Assembly: GCA_009782475.1 (NCBI GenBank)
Contig: WRIZ01000021.1
Span: 1-43,161 of the forward strand
Length of the DNA stretch: 43,161 bases
Direction: 5' to 3'
Origin: Oscillospiraceae bacterium
GTDB lineage: Bacteria; Bacillota; Clostridia; Oscillospirales; UBA929
A program made the translations under genes and the position numbers. Positions 38,901 through 43,161 of the stretch are shown here, one piece after another. Under the pieces are notes generated by a model. That model did no database searches. It was not told where the DNA came from and worked only from the letters and a program-made list of their open reading frames with translations. Positions within the stretch are counted from its first letter, which is position 1. Each line of letters opens with the position of its first letter.

Positions 38901-40001
38901 ATGCGGCACAATGACCCATCTGCGGCTCCTGATAAGGCTTCGGTTCGCCGGAAAGGGTTACCCTACCTTTTTCTGACGCTTTTCCTCGCCCTGATCTCCG
39001 GCCTCTCGATATGGTTTATCGGCCGCATTTTCGGCGGGGGGGAATTTGTGCTCTCCCTTTCTTTCATAACGCCTGTGATCGCCGCCGAGATCGCCGGTTT
39101 CCTGCTGGTTTACTTTTTATTCGATTCGCTGCGGTTTTACTGCGCCCTGCGCACCTTAGGGCTGAATATCCCTTTTTGGTATATCGTCCGGCTGACCTTT
39201 ATCAATGTCTTTGTCTCGGCCATCACGCCTTTTGCCGCCGGCGGCGGTTTTTTGCAGATATACTTCCTCTCCAAGCGGAACGTCCCGCTCGGCAAGGCGA
39301 CGGCCGCCGCCACCATCCGCACCCTATTGGGGGTATCGGTTTTCTTCATCGCCGTCCCCATTGTTTTGATCGTCAACCCCGCCCTCTTCGATTTGCTCGG
39401 CACGGGGTATACGTGGATCCTCGGCGTCACGGCGGCCATTTTCAGCGTCATCATCATCGCGCTGGTTTGGATCGTTTTCAATGAACGGAACCTCAAACGC
39501 GTTGTCTTCCGTTTCCTCCGTTTTCTGCGGAAGAGGCGTGTCCTCTCCCCGTCAAAAATGCGGAGGGTCTGCGTCAAGCTGTTTTCCGAGATACGGAGCT
39601 TCAACGCCGGGCTTCGCCTGTTTTTCGGCGGCTCCAAAAAATTTATGCTTTTATCCTTCCTCTCCACCGGGATGTTCCTCTTCATGCTGTTTTCCTTGCC
39701 CATCTTGCTGACGCGCGCCATGGGCTATCAGGAGCAGATTTCCCCGGCTTTTATTTATCAAGCCATGATTGTCATCACCTTTGTCACCTATTTCGCCTTC
39801 ACCCCGGGCGCGGCGGGTCTCGCGGAGGGTGGGTTCGCCCTGATGTTCTCCGGCTCGGTCAATGAGGGCGACATCGCGTCGCTGACCTTGCTGTGGCGGT
39901 CTTTATCGGTCTATGTGGGGACGCTGGTCGGTTTGGTTTTATTCTATATCGAAGTGCTGACCAAGCCTAAAAAACGCGGGGAGAAAGACCGGGATGGGTA
40001 A
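38901..40001 (+). CDS. LPG-synthase transmembrane-domain protein (UPF0104)
   Basis: 366 aa with about eight membrane helices. FINVFVSAITPFAAGGGFLQ followed by IYFLSKRNVPLGKATAAATI is the conserved core of the MprF-type lysylphosphatidylglycerol synthase/flippase membrane domain; TPGAAGLAEGGFALMF is the second conserved block. The soluble aminoacyl-transferase domain of MprF is absent, so it is the membrane part alone, perhaps a lipid flippase. GGGGAAGG precedes the ATG. Overlaps the DUF374 gene by eight bases; both act on lipids. Confidence 0.88.
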   Translation: MRHNDPSAAPDKASVRRKGLPYLFLTLFLALISGLSIWFIGRIFGGGEFVLSLSFITPVIAAEIAGFLLVYFLFDSLRFYCALRTLGLNIPFWYIVRLTFINVFVSAITPFAAGGGFLQIYFLSKRNVPLGKATAAATIRTLLGVSVFFIAVPIVLIVNPALFDLLGTGYTWILGVTAAIFSVIIIALVWIVFNERNLKRVVFRFLRFLRKRRVLSPSKMRRVCVKLFSEIRSFNAGLRLFFGGSKKFMLLSFLSTGMFLFMLFSLPILLTRAMGYQEQISPAFIYQAMIVITFVTYFAFTPGAAGLAEGGFALMFSGSVNEGDIASLTLLWRSLSVYVGTLVGLVLFYIEVLTKPKKRGEKDRDG

Positions 40002-40611
40002 ACTGTTTGACCGTTTTATGACCGGGCTTTCGGCGGGCTGGCTGCGCTTTTGCTACGCTACCAGCAAGGTGACGCAGGAGGGCAGCCCTGAACTGCTATA
40101 CGGCGAAGAAGGGTTTGCCGTCTCGTTTTGGCACGGCGACAGCTACTGTTATTTCCCGCAGCTTCAGCACCGCGGCGACATCATCATCACAACGGTTGAC
40201 AAACGCGGGAATGTTGTGGAGATGCTCGGGCGTAAGTTCGGCTTCGACCCCTACCGCCTCCCCGACGAATCGGTGCCCGACGTCAGCTTGGTCAGCCTCC
40301 GGCGGATGCTGGCGGACACCAAAGGGAAGCATATCTGTTTCAGCATGGATGGGCCTTTGGGGCCTTACCATGTCCCGCAGCGTTTTTTCCTCACCTTAAC
40401 ATTTCTCGCCAAAAAACGCGTCCTGCCTGTCTCCATTCAAGTCAAACGCAAAATACGGCTCAAACGCCGCTGGGACAAATACATGATCCCGCTGCCCTTT
40501 TCCCGCATGACCTTCACCGTTCACCCGCCGCTGGAGGTTCATAAAAAAGATTTTGACACGCTGCCCGAGACAATACGGCTCATTATGGACGGAGAACCGC
40601 GGCTCCGATAG
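39994..40611 (+). CDS. DUF374 lysophospholipid acyltransferase-like protein
   Basis: 205 aa. VSFWHGDSYCYFPQL has the HxxxxD-like start of LPLAT acyltransferases (here HGDSY). IICFSMDGPLGPYHVPQRFF-type sequence (KHICFSMDGPLGPYHVPQR) is the conserved DGPxGP block of DUF374, a family related to lipid A acyltransferases. In a Gram-positive the substrate is more likely a glycolipid or phospholipid. Its last ~50 codons (40447-40600) are repeated at 42417-42570, so the 3' end here may have been replaced by an insertion event. Co-translated with the upstream lipid gene. Confidence 0.85.
   Translation: MGKLFDRFMTGLSAGWLRFCYATSKVTQEGSPELLYGEEGFAVSFWHGDSYCYFPQLQHRGDIIITTVDKRGNVVEMLGRKFGFDPYRLPDESVPDVSLVSLRRMLADTKGKHICFSMDGPLGPYHVPQRFFLTLTFLAKKRVLPVSIQVKRKIRLKRRWDKYMIPLPFSRMTFTVHPPLEVHKKDFDTLPETIRLIMDGEPRLR
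40447..40600 (+). repeat. 154-bp direct repeat, left copy
   Basis: 3' end of the DUF374 gene. It aligns without gaps to 42417-42570 (offset 1970), with about nine differences; a central stretch of ~85 bases is identical. Confidence 0.9.
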
Positions 40612-40645
40612 CAACAATAATTAACAAAAAATTCACAATTATATA

Positions 40646-40674
40646 TTGACATTGTGAAAACAGACAGATATACT
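40646..40674 (+). promoter_or_regulatory. promoter TTGACA-17-TATACT
   Basis: TTGACA (40646-40651), 17 bases, TATACT (40669-40674). The -10 box is part of TATACTGTAAA, which recurs inverted as TTTACAGTATA at 40809-40819, a possible operator pair. Confidence 0.7.
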
Positions 40675-40992
40675 GTAAACAATATGTATCATTGTCGCGC
40701 AGTCCAACCGCATTCACCGCAATCATAACCCAAAAGCAACAAAGGAGGTGAGGATTTGGTTTTGGGATTGCGCATTTATTTATTGGCTCAATGCGCAATT
40801 CGACAGCATTTACAGTATACAAGGCAAGAGCGAAAAATGTGACGCGGTTGTCAAAAAAGGCGGAATCGCCAAGTCGGTGACGGTGTATTCGTCGGAGAAG
40901 ACTTGTCCATAAGGCGTGTAACCAGTAATGCTACCCTGCGACGACAATGGGGATATTCAGTATCCAAAATAATTATAAGAAGGGTGTATATC
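40675..40992 (+). other. leader region of protease gene, small ORF possible
   Basis: No firm gene. AAAGGAGGTGAGG (40741-40753) is a strong ribosome site followed by two overlapping short frames (TTG 40756, 28 codons; GTG 40749, ~54 codons ending SVTVYSSEKTCP). A perfect 10-bp hairpin, ATTGCGCATT/AATGCGCAAT, covers 40767-40799. This may be a leader-peptide or attenuation control of the protease operon, or a decayed gene. Confidence 0.4.
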
Positions 40993-41955
40993 ATGAAGAA
41001 AAATATGAAAGCATATAGTTTCCTTTTAACCGTGTGTTTATTGCTTGCGCTCGTAGTACCTCAACATGCTGTCGGTTATGCCGATGCCGTATCTATATTT
41101 GACGATGAGATTCAAATTTTCTCCAAATGCCTAACAACGGGAGAAGAGACAACCCAATCATTTGGCGGAGCGCAAAACGCTTTATCATACAGCAGCAGTT
41201 CTACGCCCATAACCAGCGTTGACCCTGTTTACCCATCTTGGATGACAGAAGAGGTTGACACAGGCGGCATTGGAATATCGCCGTTTACAATCATTGGAAA
41301 TGATGATCGGACAAGGGTTACCAACACCGCCGCATTCCCCTTTTGTGCTATAGTCCATGTTGAAACCACTTGGCCAAATGGTGAGGTTGCTAATGGCTCC
41401 GGGTTCATGTGGACAGATAGGGTCGTTATCACAGCCGGACATGTGGTTTATGATTCCAGTCGTGGGGGATGGGCTAAATCAATACGGGTATGGCCCGGCA
41501 GAGATGGCACCACTATCCGCTCCGGCCCTCACAACGGTTGGTGGGCTCATGCAGGTGGCGGATTCGTGAGTAGTGGAAAACAAGACGAAGATTATGGAGT
41601 CATTGAGTTGTCCACCGCGCCGGATGTAGGAGCGTTTGGAATGTCTGTCGAGTCTAACTCGACATTGAACAGCCTTTTTGTAACTGTTGCCGGATATCCA
41701 AGCCCTGTTCCAACTGGCCAAACAGCAAGAACAATGTGGCAGCATAGCGGAAATACAACGTCTCCAACCACAAGTAAAATCTTTTACCCCATCGATACCA
41801 CGACAGGGCAAAGCGGCTCACCGGTTTACAAATCCGGGAGTTACGCAGTGGGCATTCACGCCCATGGAACGGGCGGTACTGGTACGAGCGCGAACAATAA
41901 CTCCGGCGTTCGGATTACACAGGATCTGTTTAATTGGTTCATGACTTTTAAGTAA
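40993..41955 (+). CDS. secreted V8-like serine protease
   Basis: 320 aa from the ATG after AAGGGTG. Signal peptide MKKNMKAYSFLLTVCLLLAL to about residue 30, then a propeptide-like polar region to ~100. The trypsin-fold domain shows the triad: His150 in VVITAGHVVYD, Asp200 in QDEDYGVIEL and Ser274 in TTGQSGSPVY. This matches the glutamyl endopeptidase (V8/GluSE) group. It should be exported and cut proteins after acidic residues once activated. The base composition is more AT-rich than its flanks. It is followed after 18 bases by a lipoprotein gene, probably an operon. Confidence 0.9.
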   Translation: MKKNMKAYSFLLTVCLLLALVVPQHAVGYADAVSIFDDEIQIFSKCLTTGEETTQSFGGAQNALSYSSSSTPITSVDPVYPSWMTEEVDTGGIGISPFTIIGNDDRTRVTNTAAFPFCAIVHVETTWPNGEVANGSGFMWTDRVVITAGHVVYDSSRGGWAKSIRVWPGRDGTTIRSGPHNGWWAHAGGGFVSSGKQDEDYGVIELSTAPDVGAFGMSVESNSTLNSLFVTVAGYPSPVPTGQTARTMWQHSGNTTSPTTSKIFYPIDTTTGQSGSPVYKSGSYAVGIHAHGTGGTGTSANNNSGVRITQDLFNWFMTFK

Positions 41956-41973
41956 AAGAAAGGGGATAGGATA

Positions 41974-42414
41974 ATGAGAAAGGGATGTATCATACTGGTA
42001 CTGCTCATTTCTGCTCTTTCATACTCTTGTACATCAAGTTCTATGGAGTTGTCAACGGCGGATGTCACTGATATTGAGAACATCTTCATTGAAACGGAAG
42101 AAGCGGAGTATAGCTCTGATGTAGAAACTATCCGTTATACATTAACCAATAACACAGAAGACGAACTTGATACAGAGTATCACCGATATGTTGTGGAAAT
42201 GTATGAGCGCGGTGAATGGTATACCATCCCTTTCTTGCCGTCTAAATATTATCCTGATATAGGGATAACCACCCACGCGGGCAAAACAAGCTCTCTGCTT
42301 ATTGACATCAAAAAGGATTTAGGTAAATTAAAAAAAGGGAAGTACAGAATCTTGCATCCCATCGGTTCTTATCCGTCAGTGGTCTATGTTATATCAGAAT
42401 TTACGATTTCATGA
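41974..42414 (+). CDS. lipoprotein with Ig-like domain
   Basis: 146 aa. MRKGCIILVLLISALSYSC is a lipoprotein signal with lipobox LSYSC. The rest reads as a single immunoglobulin-like beta-sandwich: ETIRYTLTNNTEDELDTEYH, GEWYTIPFLP, then LGKLKKGKYRIL, a pattern seen in bacterial Big-type domains of firmicute lipoproteins. It may anchor or inhibit the secreted protease encoded just upstream; this is inference. AAAGGGG before the ATG. Its stop lies exactly at the start of the right 154-bp repeat region. Confidence 0.78.
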   Translation: MRKGCIILVLLISALSYSCTSSSMELSTADVTDIENIFIETEEAEYSSDVETIRYTLTNNTEDELDTEYHRYVVEMYERGEWYTIPFLPSKYYPDIGITTHAGKTSSLLIDIKKDLGKLKKGKYRILHPIGSYPSVVYVISEFTIS

Positions 42415-42596
42415 AGCGCAAGATCCGGCTCAAACGCCGCTGGGACAAATACATGATCCCGCTGCCCTTTTCCCGCATGACCTTCACCGTTCACCCGCCG
42501 CTGGAGGTTCATAAGAAGGAGTTTGACGCGCTGCCCGAAAAAATACGGCTTATTATGGACGGAGAACCGCGCGGCGAGGGCAACAAAATCCCTTGA
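42411..42596 (+). pseudogene. 3' fragment of DUF374 acyltransferase gene
   Basis: 61 codons that repeat the last part of the DUF374 protein (RLKRRWDKYMIPLPFSRMTF) with a different end (EPRGEGNKIP). No promoter, ribosome site or N-terminal domain. It is the displaced or duplicated 3' end of 39994-40611, separated by the protease/lipoprotein insert. Confidence 0.88.
42417..42570 (+). repeat. 154-bp direct repeat, right copy
   Basis: Partner of 40447-40600. Both homology ends are sharp: the left one falls six bases after the end of the intact lipoprotein coding region begins to stop, the right one near the DUF374 stop. Confidence 0.9.
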
Positions 42597-42620
42597 CAAA
42601 CGCATTTCATATGATATACT
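42593..42620 (+). promoter_or_regulatory. antitoxin-type RNA promoter, cassette 3
   Basis: TTGACA (42593-42598), 16 bases, TATACT (42615-42620). It overlaps the end of the DUF374 fragment. Confidence 0.65.
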
Positions 42621-42671
42621 GAATGCAAGAAGCGTGCCGGAACCGACACGCCGCCTCAGAATTTCATTTAT

Positions 42672-42703
42672 GTAGCCGCTATCCGGGCAGGGTGGGCGGC
42701 TAC
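42672..42703. terminator. convergent hairpin of cassette 3
   Basis: GTAGCCGC...GCGGCTAC, 8-bp perfect arms, overlapping the stop codon of the small peptide gene. Confidence 0.55.
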
Positions 42704-42792
42704 ATGACTTTCGGGGCGTTTAGGAGGCATATAATGAAAGCAATCATCAAACAAATGATGAAGCGTATGACCCTCTTCACGCGGTTCCCCAA
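42700..42792 (-). CDS. candidate type I toxin peptide, 30 aa
   Basis: TTG-start frame reading MGNRVKRVIRFIICLMIAFI and ending ICLLNAPKVM: a basic N-terminus followed by one transmembrane helix. AAAGGAGG lies eight bases before the TTG. A promoter (42876-42904) faces it, and an opposing promoter (42593-42620) would give an antisense RNA covering it, the same plan as cassettes 1 and 2, but the peptide is unrelated to theirs. A frame on the other strand (42734-42916, with AGGAGG) is an alternative. Moderate confidence. Confidence 0.5.
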   Translation of the reverse strand: MGNRVKRVIRFIICLMIAFIICLLNAPKVM

Positions 42793-42875
42793 TAAGCATA
42801 CCTCCTTTCCTCGCGCTGTGACACGCGGGAAGGCAGGCGGCGCAGCCGGTGACCAAAACACCCTCTTGCTACGAC

Positions 42876-42904
42876 AGTATAACACAGCTTTTGACCCAAA
42901 GCAA
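42876..42904 (-). promoter_or_regulatory. promoter TTGCTT-17-TATACT, cassette 3
   Basis: Minus strand, TTGCTT (42899-42904), 17 bases, TATACT (42876-42881). Confidence 0.6.
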
Positions 42905-42912
42905 CAAATCCC

Positions 42913-42941
42913 TTGACAACTCCCCGCTTATCGGATACAAT
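42913..42941 (+). promoter_or_regulatory. promoter TTGACA-17-TACAAT, convergent pair 4
   Basis: TTGACA (42913-42918), 17 bases, TACAAT (42936-42941). It points toward the promoter at 43076-43104. Confidence 0.65.
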
Positions 42942-43075
42942 ACCCTCAACCGGGGGATTTCCCCAGTAAACAACGCGTAAAAACATCACGGCAGGCCGAG
43001 GTGCGCTAACACCCCGGCACCTACATAAGGTGAGTAAGCACCCTACACAACCGAAACCGGCACCGTGACAATGCG
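42942..43075. ncRNA. candidate overlapping RNAs, convergent pair 4
   Basis: 134 bases between two facing promoters. It contains hairpins CCGGGGGATTTCCCC and AGGTGC...GCACCT and no ORF with a ribosome site. It may be a fully non-coding antisense pair or a decayed type I cassette. Confidence 0.4.
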
Positions 43076-43104
43076 AGTATAACACAAAATTCCTATCTTC
43101 GCAA
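43076..43104 (-). promoter_or_regulatory. promoter TTGCGA-17-TATACT, convergent pair 4
   Basis: Minus strand, TTGCGA (43099-43104), 17 bases, TATACT (43076-43081). The GTGTTATACT is shared with the cassette 3 toxin promoter. Confidence 0.6.
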
Positions 43105-43161
43105 GCATGGTTCGCACGTGTAAGGGTCAAACGGGGCTGCTTGAGCAGTCTCCGCGCCTTG
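43105..43161. other. window edge, no gene recognised
   Basis: Too short to interpret. Confidence 0.3.

Noticed and set aside
42734-42916. 60-aa plus-strand frame with AGGAGG before the ATG in cassette 3
   Set aside because: Less convincing than the hydrophobic minus-strand peptide because it runs through the opposing leader and promoter; kept as an alternative in the feature text.

Overview
The window looks like chromosomal DNA of an anaerobic, low-to-moderate-GC Gram-positive bacterium of the Clostridia. Evidence: strong AGGAGG-type ribosome binding sites, TTGACA-17-TATAAT-type promoters, an oxygen-sensitive class III ribonucleotide reductase (nrdD/nrdG), ribonuclease J, S-layer-homology (SLH) surface proteins, a TauE/UreH-like permease, and many small toxin-antitoxin modules. 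No species can be named from the sequence alone.

Layout. 1-2490 is the decayed end of an integrated mobile element next to a tRNA-Arg(CCG) gene. It holds small element genes (one frameshifted), a structured leader RNA, a ribbon-helix-helix-type regulator with a duplicated operator in a divergent promoter region, a complete-looking type III toxin-antitoxin locus (promoter, two 46-47-nt RNA repeats, terminator, ToxN/AbiQ/CptN-like toxin), and an integrase stump. 2582-4740 is a two-gene c-di-GMP/phosphorelay operon (HD-GYP and REC-Hpt). 4895-9591 is a minus-strand set led by nrdD-nrdG, with an NrdR-box-like promoter, followed by small accessory genes. 9827-19028 holds secreted/cell-wall proteins (lipoprotein, SLH protein, SH3-NlpC/P60), an SSB-like protein, a GNAT enzyme, RNase J and a sugar-nucleotidyltransferase/phosphomannomutase-like fusion. 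19115-20458 is an alanine/glycine:cation symporter.

20457-30723 is an accessory region. Two large paralogous SLH proteins lie head to head and share a perfect 75-bp inverted repeat over their start codon and signal-peptide sequence; a tyrosine recombinase lies between them. Around them, six copies of a GC-rich palindrome separate small modules: a coiled-coil gene pair, two type I toxin-antitoxin cassettes with 27- and 29-aa hydrophobic peptides, and a PIN-domain type II pair. This ends in a 123-bp tandem duplication covering the ribosome binding site and start of the next gene.

30713-40611 is mostly housekeeping: a DnaJ-GGDEF fusion, a phosphoesterase, FapA, a DUF3048 protein, a HEPN/MNT pair, glucose-6-phosphate isomerase, and membrane genes ending with an LPG-synthase-like flippase/synthase and a DUF374 acyltransferase. 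40612-42410 is an AT-richer insert (V8-like protease plus lipoprotein) bounded by a 154-bp direct repeat of the DUF374 gene's 3' end. The last 570 bases hold two more convergent-promoter loci, one of which encodes a 30-aa hydrophobic peptide.

All calls come from reading the sequence; no database search was run. Family names are by motif recognition and function is inferred.
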